64,000 bases of DNA from assembly GCF_018531495.1 (NCBI RefSeq), contig NZ_JAHDTI010000017.1:163978-227977 (forward strand), written 5' to 3'. Source of the stretch: Nonomuraea sediminis (lineage in GTDB: Bacteria; Actinomycetota; Actinomycetes; Streptosporangiales; Streptosporangiaceae). Shown piece by piece: positions 18,258 to 27,925 of the stretch. Under the pieces are notes generated by a model that was given only the letters and a program-made list of their open reading frames with translations, ran no database searches and was not told where the DNA came from. Within the stretch, counting starts at the first letter, position 1, and each line of letters opens with the position of its first letter. A program made the position numbers and the translations under genes.

Positions 18258-18758
18258 TCAGGCCTCCAGCTTGACGTGCTCGCCCACGATCTCGCGCAGG
18301 TGCTTGATCGCTCGGTGGGTCTGGCTGCGCACCGTGCCGATCGAGCAGCCCATGATGCGGGCCACCTCCGACTCCGGCAGGTCCTCGAAGTAGCGCAGCA
18401 CCAGGACCGCGCGCTTCCTGGCGGGCAGGCGGCGCAGCGCCTGCTCCAGCGTGATCCGTTCGTCGACGCGCGCGGTGCGGTCGCTCTCCGTGGCATCCGG
18501 CGGCGCATCCGTCACCCGTTCGCGGCCCCAGCGGGGACTGCGCCAGCGGCCGACCTGCTCGTGGTACATCACCCGCCGCACGTAGGCCTCCGGGTCGCCC
18601 CTGATGCCCCGCCAGTGGTCCGCGGTCTTGGCGAGCGCGCTCTGCAGCAGGTCTTCGGCGGCGTGCTGATCACCGGTCAGCACGTAGGCCAACCTGATCA
18701 GGCTGTTGGAGCGCGTGGCGACGAAGTCCGTGAAGACGCGTTGGTCGTCCGGGTGCAA
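18258..18758 (-). CDS. ECF sigma factor, SigE family
   Basis: 166 residues from TTG 18758; GGGAGG lies six bases upstream, which supports the rare start. Region 2 reads SLIRLAYVLTGDQHAAEDLLQSALAKTADHW, and region 4 reads LPARKRAVLVLRYFEDLPESEVARIMGCSIGTVRSQTHRAIKHLR, with the helix-turn-helix near residues 125-150. This is the SigE-family pattern common in large actinobacterial genomes (50-kDa-independent, short linker). It directs RNA polymerase to a specialised promoter set. The next gene, one base away, encodes a membrane partner. A divergent small membrane protein gene starts 93 bases away. Confidence 0.9.
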   Translation of the reverse strand: MHPDDQRVFTDFVATRSNSLIRLAYVLTGDQHAAEDLLQSALAKTADHWRGIRGDPEAYVRRVMYHEQVGRWRSPRWGRERVTDAPPDATESDRTARVDERITLEQALRRLPARKRAVLVLRYFEDLPESEVARIMGCSIGTVRSQTHRAIKHLREIVGEHVKLEA

Positions 18759-18850
18759 ACGGGGCCTCCCTGTTAGGGGTCTCGTCCTCCTATGACGCGA
18801 TCGGGACTACCGGTCTATGCCGTCCATGTCGTGATAAATGTTGAGGGGTT

Positions 18851-19174
18851 ATGAGATACGGCGAGCCGTACGGCCAGCAACCCCCACCCGGCTGGGGCCA
18901 CCCGCCACCCCACCAAGAGGCCGACAAGGCCAGGGCGACCGCGATCGTCGCGCTCGTGCTCAACTGCCTGGCGATCCCCTCCTGCTGCAACATCCTGGCC
19001 ATCCCCGGGGCGATCCTGGCCGGGCTCGCGCTGGGCAGGGCCAACGGCGACGCCGCGGGCGCCCGCAGGCTGCTGGTGTGGAGCTGGGTGCTGTTCGGCG
19101 TGGGATTTGCCGTCAGCCTCGGGGTGTTCCTGTTCCTCGGCCTCAACGGCCATCTGGACGAGGAATCCAGCTGA
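18851..19174 (+). CDS. Small DUF4190-like membrane protein
   Basis: 107 residues from ATG 18851 with GAGGGG upstream. The Pro/Gln/Gly-rich N-terminus (YGQQPPPGWGHPPPH) is cytoplasmic in look. Two transmembrane segments follow, ATAIVALVLNCLAIPSC into NILAIPGAILAGLALG, and LLVWSWVLFGVGFAVSLGVF, with an acidic end. The arrangement is that of the many actinobacterial DUF4190-type proteins of unknown role. It lies 70 bases before the XPB gene on the same strand. Confidence 0.65.
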   Translation: MRYGEPYGQQPPPGWGHPPPHQEADKARATAIVALVLNCLAIPSCCNILAIPGAILAGLALGRANGDAAGARRLLVWSWVLFGVGFAVSLGVFLFLGLNGHLDEESS

Positions 19175-19243
19175 TTGCCTGATCGGGGACTGTTCTTGCC
19201 GTCACTTGTGTTGGATAGGCGGTAGCCGGAGGAAGGGAAGTTC

Positions 19244-20887
19244 GTGAACGACGGCCCGCTCATCGTCCAGTCGGACAAGACGCTGCTGCTCGAGGTCGAC
19301 CACGAACGGGCCGACGAGTGCCGCAAGGCGATCGCCCCGTTCGCAGAGCTGGAGCGCGCACCCGAACACGTCCACACCTATCGCGTCACCCCGCTGGCGC
19401 TGTGGAACGCGCGCGCCGCGGGCCACGACGCCGAGCAGGTCATCGACGCTCTCATCAACTTCAGCCGTTATCCGGTCCCCCACGCCCTGCTGGTCGACGT
19501 GGCCGAGACCATGGCCCGCTACGGCCGGCTCAAGCTGGAGAAGGACCCGGTCAACGGGCTCGTGCTGACCTCGAGCGACCGCGCGGTGCTGGAGGAGGTG
19601 CTCCGCTCCAAGAAGATCCAGCCGATGCTGGGCGAGCGGCTGGGCCCCGACTCCGTCATCGTGCACCCCAGCGACCGCGGCAACGTCAAGCAGGCGCTGC
19701 TGAAGCTGGGCTGGCCCGCCGAGGACCTGGCCGGTTACGTCGACGGCGAGCACCACCCGATCGAGCTGCGGCAGGAGGGCTGGTCGCTGCGCCCCTACCA
19801 GCAGGAGGCCGCCGACGCGTTCTGGCACGGCGGCTCGGGCGTGGTCGTGCTGCCCTGTGGCGCGGGCAAGACGATCGTGGGCGCCGCGGCGATGGCGCAC
19901 GCCCAGGCCACCACGCTCATCCTGGTGACCAACACGGTGTCGGCGCACCAGTGGAAGACCGAGCTGATCAAGCGCACCTCGCTCACCGAGGACCAGATCG
20001 GCGAGTACTCGGGCACCAAGAAGGAGATCCGCCCGGTCACCATCGCCACCTACCAGGTGATGACCACCAAGCGGAAGGGCGTCTACAGCCACCTGGAGCT
20101 GTTCGACGCGCGCGACTGGGGCCTGGTCGTCTACGACGAGGTCCACCTGCTGCCCGCGCCGATCTTCCGCATGACCGCCGACCTGCAGGCCCGCAGGCGG
20201 GTCGGGCTGACCGCGACGCTGGTGCGCGAGGACGGCCGCGAGGGCGACGTGTTCTCCCTGATCGGCCCCAAGCGCTACGACGCGCCGTGGAAGGAGATGG
20301 AGAACCAGGGCTGGATCGCGCCCGCCGACTGCGTCGAGGTGCGCGTCACGCTTTCGGACGAGGAGCGCCTGGCCTACGCCATGGCCGAGTCGGACGAGAA
20401 GTACCGCTTCTGCGCGACCACGCCGTCCAAGACGTACGTCGCCGAGGCCCTGGTGCGCAAGCATCTGGGCGAGCAGGTGCTGGTCATCGGCCAGTACATC
20501 GACCAGCTCGACGAGCTGGGCGAGCACCTGAACGCGCCGGTCATCAAGGGCGAGACCCGGATCAAGGAGCGCGAGCGGCTCTACCAGGCCTTCCGCGACA
20601 AGGAGATCCAGGTCCTGGTGGTGTCCAAGGTCGCCAACTTCTCCATCGACCTGCCTGAGGCCACCGTGGCCATCCAGGTGTCGGGGACGTTCGGGTCACG
20701 CCAGGAGGAGGCGCAGCGGCTCGGGCGGGTGCTGCGGCCCAAGTCCGACGGCGGTGGCGCCCGCTTCTACACGGTCGTCAGCAGGGACACCATCGACCAG
20801 GAGTTCGCCTCGCACCGGCAGCGCTTCCTGGCCGAGCAGGGATACGCCTACCAGATCGTCGACGCGGACGACGTGCTGGAGGTCTGA
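19244..20887 (+). CDS. DNA repair helicase XPB (ERCC3-like)
   Basis: 547 residues from GTG 19244, GGAGGAAGGG upstream. Superfamily 2 helicase motifs are complete: Walker A PCGAGKT (204-210), motif Ia ILVTNTVSAHQW, DEVH box YDEVHLLPAP (297-306), motif III GLTATLVREDG (321-331) and motif VI EEAQRLGRVLRPK near the end. The N-terminal 180 residues hold the damage-recognition-like domain of bacterial XPB. It is a 3'-5' ATP-dependent helicase tied to nucleotide excision repair or transcription by homology to archaeal and mycobacterial XPB. The usual partner gene lies 3.4 kb upstream. A strong hairpin ends the transcript right at the stop. Confidence 0.95.
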   Translation: MNDGPLIVQSDKTLLLEVDHERADECRKAIAPFAELERAPEHVHTYRVTPLALWNARAAGHDAEQVIDALINFSRYPVPHALLVDVAETMARYGRLKLEKDPVNGLVLTSSDRAVLEEVLRSKKIQPMLGERLGPDSVIVHPSDRGNVKQALLKLGWPAEDLAGYVDGEHHPIELRQEGWSLRPYQQEAADAFWHGGSGVVVLPCGAGKTIVGAAAMAHAQATTLILVTNTVSAHQWKTELIKRTSLTEDQIGEYSGTKKEIRPVTIATYQVMTTKRKGVYSHLELFDARDWGLVVYDEVHLLPAPIFRMTADLQARRRVGLTATLVREDGREGDVFSLIGPKRYDAPWKEMENQGWIAPADCVEVRVTLSDEERLAYAMAESDEKYRFCATTPSKTYVAEALVRKHLGEQVLVIGQYIDQLDELGEHLNAPVIKGETRIKERERLYQAFRDKEIQVLVVSKVANFSIDLPEATVAIQVSGTFGSRQEEAQRLGRVLRPKSDGGGARFYTVVSRDTIDQEFASHRQRFLAEQGYAYQIVDADDVLEV

Positions 20888-20910
20888 GGCCTGGTCCGTC
20901 GGACCAGGCC
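20888..20910 (+). terminator. Terminator of the XPB gene
   Basis: Perfect 10-bp stem GGCCTGGTCC (20888-20897) and GGACCAGGCC (20901-20910) with a GTC loop, starting on the base after the stop codon. No U-tract. Confidence 0.8.
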
Positions 20911-21054
20911 CCGGCGAAGAACGTTCAGGTCCACGAGACTCCGCGGGCCGTCGACAATCGAACCACCCCCCTCACCAACGTGCTTGGCCGCCGCCTGCGG
21001 CATACCCCATGATCCGACAAACGCACCTGATATGCCCGGTTTTTTCGCTTTTGG

Positions 21055-21381
21055 TTACCTGGCAATCATGCCGCCGAGGAACAGCACGCCCTCGGCGATC
21101 ACCCACGCCACCACCGCGGCCCCCATGACCAGCGAGAACGTCCGCTGATCGTGCCGTGAGGCGGGCACCAGCCAGGCGGCGGCCGTGCAGCAGGCGGCCA
21201 GCACCGCGAACAACCCCGAGATCGTCGAGACCGAACCCAGCCGATCCGCGCAGGAAACCGAGCCGTCGCAGAAGGCCTGCAAGCCCCAGCCGGCGAAGAC
21301 CGACAACCCCCACAACGCCGCGAGCAGGAAACTCGCGATCGTGGGGATGATCGGGGAAAACCCTAACCGCACGCGCGCCAC
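21055..21381 (-). CDS. Small three-helix membrane protein, unknown function
   Basis: 108 residues from GTG 21381, preceded by AGGGGGAGGG; a second GTG three codons on is possible. Three hydrophobic segments are seen: IIPTIASFLLAALWGLSVFA, STISGLFAVLAACCTAAAWLV and LVMGAAVVAWVIAEGVLFLG. Cysteines in CDGSVSCADRLG between helices 1 and 2 may form an external disulfide. I do not recognise the family. It is divergent from the HelD-like gene, 92 bases between starts. Confidence 0.6.
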   Translation of the reverse strand: MARVRLGFSPIIPTIASFLLAALWGLSVFAGWGLQAFCDGSVSCADRLGSVSTISGLFAVLAACCTAAAWLVPASRHDQRTFSLVMGAAVVAWVIAEGVLFLGGMIAR

Positions 21382-21473
21382 GCCCTCCCCCTACCCGCGG
21401 TAAATGCTTTGGAAGCCTGCCGGGGCCCGGATTAGACTGTCCGATTCGCTACCTGCCGAGAGGTGCTTTTCGC

Positions 21474-23477
21474 ATGCCCGCACATCAACTGGCTCCGGAC
21501 ATACCCTCCGACGTACTCGCGGCCGAGCAGGCCCACCTGGCCGACTCGCGCAGGGCGCTGCAGGCGATGCGGGAGCACGCGCAGTCGCTGTCGGCCGACG
21601 CCGCCGGCGACTGGGTCTCGCAGCAGATCCTGCAGTCGCTGCTCGACCAGCGGGTGGCCGCGCTGGCCGACCACCCCGACACCCCGCTGTTCTTCGGCCG
21701 CCTGGACCGCGCCGCAGGTGACGACCTGCCGGGCATCATCTACGTCGGCCGCCGCCACGTGCACGACGGCAACAGCCGCCCCCTCGTCATCGACTGGCGC
21801 GCCCCCGTCTCACGCGCCTTCTACCAGGCCAGCCCCACGGACCCGATGGAGGTGGTACGGCGGCGCCGCTTCGGATACCACGGCGGCGCGCTGACCGCCT
21901 TCGAGGACGAAGATCTCACCGACGGGCACGACCTCGGCACCTCCAAGATCCTGACCGAGGAGATCGAGCGCCCCCGCACCGGCCCGATGCGCGACATCGT
22001 GGCCACCATCCAGCCCGACCAGGACGAGATCGTCCGCGCCGCGCTGGCCCAGACCGTCTGCGTCCAGGGCGCGCCCGGCACCGGGAAGACCGCCGTGGGC
22101 CTGCACCGGGCCGCCTACCTGCTGTTCACCCACCGCGAGCGGCTCTCCCGCGCCGGCGTGATGATCGTCGGGCCGAACAAGGCGTTCCTGTCCTACATCT
22201 CCTCCGTGCTGCCCGCGCTCGGCGAGGTCAAGGTCGACCAGACCACGGCCCATGAACTGCTCGGTGCCTATGCCGCCCCGGAGGACTCCGCGGTGGCCGC
22301 GATCAAGGGGTCGGCGCGGATGGCGGCCGTCCTCGAGCGGGCGCTGTGGCTGCACATCGCCAAGCCCACTGAGGGCGTGGTGTACACCAAGGGCGCCTAC
22401 CGCTACCGGGTGGCCGACTACGAGGTGCGCGAGATCGTGGCCTCGCTGCGCGGCACGACCCGCTACGGTCCCGGGCGGGCGGCGCTGGCGCAGCGGCTGG
22501 CCCACCAGGTGCTGGTGCGGATGGAGCAGCGCGGCGAGTCGCCCGACGACCGGGTCCAGGACGCGGTCGCCCGCTCCAAGCCGGTCAAGGAGCTGGTGGA
22601 CGCCGTCTGGCCCAAGCTCGTGCCCGCGCAGGTGCTGTTCCGCTTGCTGTCCGATCCCGCCTTTCTCGCCCAGGCGTGCGCCAAGACCGAAATCTCGCCC
22701 GAAGAGCAGGAGATGCTCATCTGGCCGAAGCCGTACCGGAGCTGGAAGTCCGCCAAGTGGTCGGCGGCGGACGCGGCGCTGCTCGACGAGCTCAACGACC
22801 TGATCGAGCGCACGCCCTCGATCGGCCACCTGGTCGTGGACGAGGCCCAGGACCTGTCGGAGATGCAGCTGCGCGCGCTCGGCCGCCGCTGCCGCACCGG
22901 CTCGGCCACCGTCCTCGGCGACCTCGCGCAGGGCACCACGCCCTGGTCGACCAGCTCGTGGGAGACCGTCCTTGAGCATCTCGGCCAGACCACCGGCGAG
23001 GTCACGGAGCTCACGCTGGGCTTCCGCGTGCCGCGCGAGGTCCTCGACTACGCCGCCCGCCTGCTGCCCGCCATCGCCCCCGAACTGGCCCCGCCGCGCT
23101 CCCTGCGCCCCGGCGCCGGCTCCCTGACGGTACAGCCGAGCGGCACGATCACCGAAGCGGTCCACGAGACGCTGACCAGGGAGGGCTCGATCGGCGTGAT
23201 CGTGCCGGACGCGCAGGTCGCCGCGGTGTCCGCGGAGCTGTCCGGCATCGCCCACGCCGTCCTGGGGCCCGACTCGACGGAGGAGCACCGGGTGCTGGTC
23301 ATCCCGGCGACGCTGGTCAAGGGTCTGGAGTACGACCACGTGATCGTGGTCGAGCCCGCCGACATCGTCTCCGCCGAACCCCGCGGCCTGGCCCGCCTCT
23401 ACGTGGCCCTCACCCGCGCGGTCACCTCCCTGACCGTCCTGCACGCCAAGCCCCTCCCGGCCCAGCTGGCCGGCTGA
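21474..23477 (+). CDS. HelD/HelR-like superfamily 1 helicase (RNA polymerase-associated family)
   Basis: 667 residues from ATG 21474 with GAGAGG upstream. The N-terminus (about 1-60) is a helical arm (EQAHLADSRRALQAMREHAQ), then LFFGRLD and YVGRRHVHDGNSRPLVIDWRAPVSRAFY, which are hallmarks of HelD rather than UvrD. Walker A is GAPGTGKT (199-206); motif II is VVDEAQDLSEMQLRAL; near the end come KGLEYDHVIVVEP and YVALTRAV. HelD proteins recycle stalled RNA polymerase, and HelR members displace rifamycins. The actinobacterial HelR regulatory element (RAE) was looked for upstream and not found. It abuts the convergent amine oxidase gene. Confidence 0.85.
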   Translation: MPAHQLAPDIPSDVLAAEQAHLADSRRALQAMREHAQSLSADAAGDWVSQQILQSLLDQRVAALADHPDTPLFFGRLDRAAGDDLPGIIYVGRRHVHDGNSRPLVIDWRAPVSRAFYQASPTDPMEVVRRRRFGYHGGALTAFEDEDLTDGHDLGTSKILTEEIERPRTGPMRDIVATIQPDQDEIVRAALAQTVCVQGAPGTGKTAVGLHRAAYLLFTHRERLSRAGVMIVGPNKAFLSYISSVLPALGEVKVDQTTAHELLGAYAAPEDSAVAAIKGSARMAAVLERALWLHIAKPTEGVVYTKGAYRYRVADYEVREIVASLRGTTRYGPGRAALAQRLAHQVLVRMEQRGESPDDRVQDAVARSKPVKELVDAVWPKLVPAQVLFRLLSDPAFLAQACAKTEISPEEQEMLIWPKPYRSWKSAKWSAADAALLDELNDLIERTPSIGHLVVDEAQDLSEMQLRALGRRCRTGSATVLGDLAQGTTPWSTSSWETVLEHLGQTTGEVTELTLGFRVPREVLDYAARLLPAIAPELAPPRSLRPGAGSLTVQPSGTITEAVHETLTREGSIGVIVPDAQVAAVSAELSGIAHAVLGPDSTEEHRVLVIPATLVKGLEYDHVIVVEPADIVSAEPRGLARLYVALTRAVTSLTVLHAKPLPAQLAG

Positions 23478-24818
23478 TCAGGTGAGGCATTCCTGGGCGG
23501 TGCGGTGGCCGGACTCCACCGCGCCGTCCATGTACCCGGCCCAGCGGGTCGCCGTCTCGGTGCCCGCCCAGTGCAGCGGCCCGATCGGGGCGCGCAGGGC
23601 GGGGCCGAAGCGGGTCAGCGTGCCGGGTCCCGCGAAGGCGCCGTAGCAGCCGCGGGTCCACTCCTCGGCGGCCCAGTCGAGCTCCAGGTAGTCGACGGCC
23701 GCCAGGGCCGCCGGCCCGAAGTATCCCGACAGGTCCTCCAGCGCCTGCTTCCGCCGTTCGTCGACGCCGAGCCGGGACATCGCATCGGCGTGTCGCCCCT
23801 CGAAGAAGCCCGTCAACACCCCGGGCGACCCCGACGGCGGGGTGCTGTCGAAGACCGTCCCCAAGGGGCGCCGCTCGCTGTTGGCCTCCCCGCTCAGCCC
23901 TTGCGCGCGCCAGAACGGCTCGTCGTAGACCACGTGCACCTTGACCACCCGCCCCATGGGCAGGCGCTGCACCAGCTGGTCCCGATCCCCCGGCAGCCCG
24001 GGCGAGAACCGGATCCCCGAGGCCAGCGGCGGCGGCACCGCCACGATCACCCGCCGCGCCCGGACGTCCTGCCCGCCCTCGACGGTGAGGCGCACGCCCT
24101 GGGTGTCCCAGTCGATCCCGGTGACGGGGGCGGCCGGCCGTACCCGGTCACCTAACGACTCGGCCAGGGCCAGCGCGATGCGCTGGGAGCCGCCGGCGAC
24201 CCTGTCCTGCTGGGCTCCCCCGCGGACCTCGGTCAGCGAGTCGAAGCCGCCGCCGGAGCCGAAGTAGAACAGCGCCCACAGCGCCGACAGGTCCTCGGGT
24301 TCGGCCGAGAAGACCGCCTCGGTGACCAGCCTGACGAAGGCCCTGCCGTCGGTCGTGCGCGCGTGCCGCCTGATCCACGTCGCGAAGCTCTCGGCGTCCA
24401 GCGCGGCCGCGTCAGCGGCGGTCCAGGGCGCCTCCAGCGGGATCCGCCGGGCCGCCCGGTCGAGGGCGAGCTGCGCCCGGCCCAGGTCGGCCAGCACGAG
24501 CGGGCCGAGGCGCGGGATCCGCCCGCCGTACTCGATCCGTCTGCCCCTGAGCTCGGCGATCCTGCGGCCTTGGTGGTAGGTCGGGAAGGTCGCCAGCCCC
24601 AGCTCCCCGATCAGCGCCAGCACGCGGTCCTGGCCCGGGCCGACCCACTGCGCGCCCAGCTCGATCGGCTCGCCGCCGGGCAGGACGCCGTTGAGCGTAC
24701 GCCCGCCGACCCGGTCTCTGGCCTCCAGCACGATCACGTCCCGGCCGGCCGCGACCAGGTCTCGCGCCGCCACGAGCCCGGCTAAACCGGCGCCCACCAC
24801 CGCGATCTCGGCATCCAT
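23478..24818 (-). CDS. Flavin monoamine oxidase family protein
   Basis: 446 residues from ATG 24818. The N-terminal Rossmann motif is AVVGAGLAGLVAARDLVAAG (residues 6-25), followed by VIVLEARDRVGGRTLNG, the FAD-contact sequence of amine oxidases, and ELGAQWVGPGQDRVLAL. Near the end, GPLHWAGTETATRWAGYMDGAVESG is the second flavin-binding block. It should oxidise an amine with FAD and oxygen, giving aldehyde, ammonia and peroxide; putrescine or an aromatic amine are usual substrates. Its stop abuts that of the HelD-like gene (TGATCA, each strand contributing one stop). Confidence 0.9.
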   Translation of the reverse strand: MDAEIAVVGAGLAGLVAARDLVAAGRDVIVLEARDRVGGRTLNGVLPGGEPIELGAQWVGPGQDRVLALIGELGLATFPTYHQGRRIAELRGRRIEYGGRIPRLGPLVLADLGRAQLALDRAARRIPLEAPWTAADAAALDAESFATWIRRHARTTDGRAFVRLVTEAVFSAEPEDLSALWALFYFGSGGGFDSLTEVRGGAQQDRVAGGSQRIALALAESLGDRVRPAAPVTGIDWDTQGVRLTVEGGQDVRARRVIVAVPPPLASGIRFSPGLPGDRDQLVQRLPMGRVVKVHVVYDEPFWRAQGLSGEANSERRPLGTVFDSTPPSGSPGVLTGFFEGRHADAMSRLGVDERRKQALEDLSGYFGPAALAAVDYLELDWAAEEWTRGCYGAFAGPGTLTRFGPALRAPIGPLHWAGTETATRWAGYMDGAVESGHRTAQECLT

Positions 24819-24893
24819 GATTCACGGGATACCCGCGCCCGCCGTGGCCACTCCTAGGATGGTGCCGACGAGCTCTCACCCAAGGAGGATGCC

Positions 24894-25424
24894 GTGCCAG
24901 CACCGCTTCCGCATGATCATCTGCCCTCCGTCCCGTCGCTCGCGGTCGAGAGCGAGGACATCACGCACGGCGAGCGGCTGAGCGACGCCCACGTCTTCAA
25001 CGACTGGGGCATGACGGGGCAGAACCTGTCCCCGCACCTGCGCTGGTCCGGCGCGCCCGCCGAGACGCGCAGCTACGCCGTCACCTGCTTCGACCCCGAC
25101 GCGCCCACGGGCAGCGGCTTCTGGCACTGGGTCGTCTTCGACATCCCCGCCGCGGTCACCGAGCTGCCCACGGGCGCGGGCACGTCGCCCGACTTCAAGG
25201 GCCTGCCCGAGGGCGCCGTCCACGTCCGCAACGACTACGGCAGCAAGGACTACGGAGGCTCGGCCCCGCCGCCCGGAGACCCGCACCGCTACGTCTTCAC
25301 GGTGCACGCCCTCGGCGTCGACAGTCTCGGCATCGACGACTCGGTCAGCCCCGCCGTGGCGGGCTTCAACATCACCGCCAACACCCTGGCCCGCGGCCAC
25401 ATCGTCGCCCACTTCGGCCTCTGA
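24894..25424 (+). CDS. YbhB/YbcL-family PEBP (Raf kinase inhibitor-like) protein
   Basis: 176 residues from GTG 24894 with AAGGAGG seven bases upstream. The phosphatidylethanolamine-binding-protein pattern is clear: NLSPHLRWSGAPAETRSYAV, then CFDPDAPTGSGFWHWVVFDIP (the DPDAP and WHW motifs of the ligand site), and YGGSAPPPGDPHRYVFTVHAL. No signal peptide is seen, so it is probably cytoplasmic. Bacterial members have no settled function. It is divergent from the amine oxidase gene and has its own terminator. Confidence 0.9.
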   Translation: MPAPLPHDHLPSVPSLAVESEDITHGERLSDAHVFNDWGMTGQNLSPHLRWSGAPAETRSYAVTCFDPDAPTGSGFWHWVVFDIPAAVTELPTGAGTSPDFKGLPEGAVHVRNDYGSKDYGGSAPPPGDPHRYVFTVHALGVDSLGIDDSVSPAVAGFNITANTLARGHIVAHFGL

Positions 25425-25443
25425 CACTCTTCCGGTACGGCAG

Positions 25444-25467
25444 GCCCCCGGGACCCACCCCGGGGGC
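25444..25467 (+). terminator. Terminator after the PEBP gene
   Basis: Perfect 9-bp stem GCCCCCGGG (25444-25452) and CCCGGGGGC (25459-25467), loop ACCCAC, 20 bases past the stop. Confidence 0.75.
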
Positions 25468-25514
25468 GCCGTGATCTCCGCGCGGTCGGATGGGGTCTGG
25501 TAGCTTCGCGGGGT

Positions 25515-25940
25515 ATGGGCGAGTTCGGGGTTAAGGTCCGGTCTGCGAAGATCGCTGATGTCGAGCCCGTGCTCGACTTCTGGCTGATGGCGGCCGAGGG
25601 GACCGATCGGCGGGACTCCGCCGGCAAGGTGCTCGCACTGCTCGAGCGCGACCCGGAAGCCCTGATGATCGCCGAGCTCGACGACGTCATGGTGGGCACG
25701 CTGATCGCCGGGTGGGACGGCTGGCGGGCGCATCTGTATCGGCTCGCCGTACACCCTGATCACCGGCGCAAGGGCATCGCCAGGACACTGCTGGCCGCGG
25801 CCGAGGCGCGCTTCGCCGAGTTCGAGGCGTTCAGGGCCGACGCCATGGTGCTCGACGACAACACCCTGGCCCATCACGCCTGGTCCGCGGCCGGTTATCG
25901 CCGCCAGCCCGAATGGGGCCGCTGGGTGAAGCCGCTGTAG
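25515..25940 (+). CDS. GNAT-family N-acetyltransferase
   Basis: 141 residues from ATG 25515. The acetyl-CoA binding motif A is LYRLAVHPDHRRKGIARTLL (about 76-95, with the RxxGxA pyrophosphate loop RRKGIA), and the C-terminal motif B region is LDDNTLAHHAWSAAGYRRQ. The enzyme should transfer acetyl from acetyl-CoA to an amine of a small molecule or protein; the acceptor is unknown. It converges on groEL and shares a bidirectional terminator with it. Confidence 0.9.
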   Translation: MGEFGVKVRSAKIADVEPVLDFWLMAAEGTDRRDSAGKVLALLERDPEALMIAELDDVMVGTLIAGWDGWRAHLYRLAVHPDHRRKGIARTLLAAAEARFAEFEAFRADAMVLDDNTLAHHAWSAAGYRRQPEWGRWVKPL

Positions 25941-25941
25941 A

Positions 25942-25980
25942 ACGAAAAAAGGGCGCCCGTGATCGGACGCCCTCTTTCGT
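25942..25980. terminator. Bidirectional terminator between the acetyltransferase gene and groEL
   Basis: GGGCG (25951-25955) pairs with CGCCC (25968-25972), one mismatch, then CCG/CGG with loop TGAT. ACGAAAAAA on the left and CTCTTTCGT on the right extend it and give U-rich ends in both directions, unusual here for having true T-tracts. Confidence 0.85.
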
Positions 25981-25987
25981 GGACGGA

Positions 25988-27616
<1,629 letters not shown>

Positions 27617-27727
27617 AAGGCTAGACCTCCCAGATGCAGGGTGGCTTCTCAAGGATCGAGCCGACGCCCGCGACGGCGTTCGGGTCCGCAGCTCCGTTCG
27701 GCAGACCCCATCGTCTCGATCCAGTGC

Positions 27728-27752
27728 TGGCACTCTGCATCAGAGAGTGCCA
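27728..27752. promoter_or_regulatory. CIRCE operator, copy 1 (groEL-proximal)
   Basis: TGGCACTC (27728-27735), nine-base spacer, GAGTGCCA (27745-27752): the HrcA-binding element with its fixed N9 spacer. The arms pair perfectly over 8 bases. It lies 112 bases upstream of the groEL ATG. Confidence 0.9.
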
Positions 27753-27761
27753 ACGAACTGT

Positions 27762-27788
27762 TTAGCACTCTACCTCGTCGAGTGCAAG
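27762..27788. promoter_or_regulatory. CIRCE operator, copy 2
   Basis: TTAGCACTC (27762-27770), nine-base spacer, GAGTGCAAG (27780-27788). The core GCACTC-N9-GAGTGC is perfect and the outer bases are not paired (TTA against AAG). The left half matches the classical TTAGCACTC consensus. Its centre is 35 bases from that of copy 1, between three and four helical turns. Confidence 0.88.
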
Positions 27789-27819
27789 CGAGAGCCACTC
27801 CTGCCCTGGTCATCCGGTA

Positions 27820-27845
27820 CGGCGGGTCCCCCTCAGGACCCGCCG
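27820..27845 (-). terminator. Terminator after the cspA-like gene
   Basis: Perfect 10-bp stem CGGCGGGTCC (27820-27829) and GGACCCGCCG (27836-27845), loop CCCTCA. It separates the cold-shock gene (stop at 27926) from the groEL promoter region on the same strand. Confidence 0.8.
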
Positions 27846-27925
27846 CACCACAGGCCGAACGTTGGTTGGACAGGTGGCAGGTTGCACGGACTGCGCTGCC
27901 GTGCGATCTGCCGGGTGCAATGACC

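Noticed and set aside
21382..21473. Possible rifamycin-associated element upstream of the HelD-like gene
   Set aside because: No palindrome of the GGGGCTTGCGGCAAGGCCC type is present.
27617..27925. groES upstream of groEL
   Set aside because: The region holds only CIRCE elements, a terminator and the promoter; no 95-105 residue frame is present.
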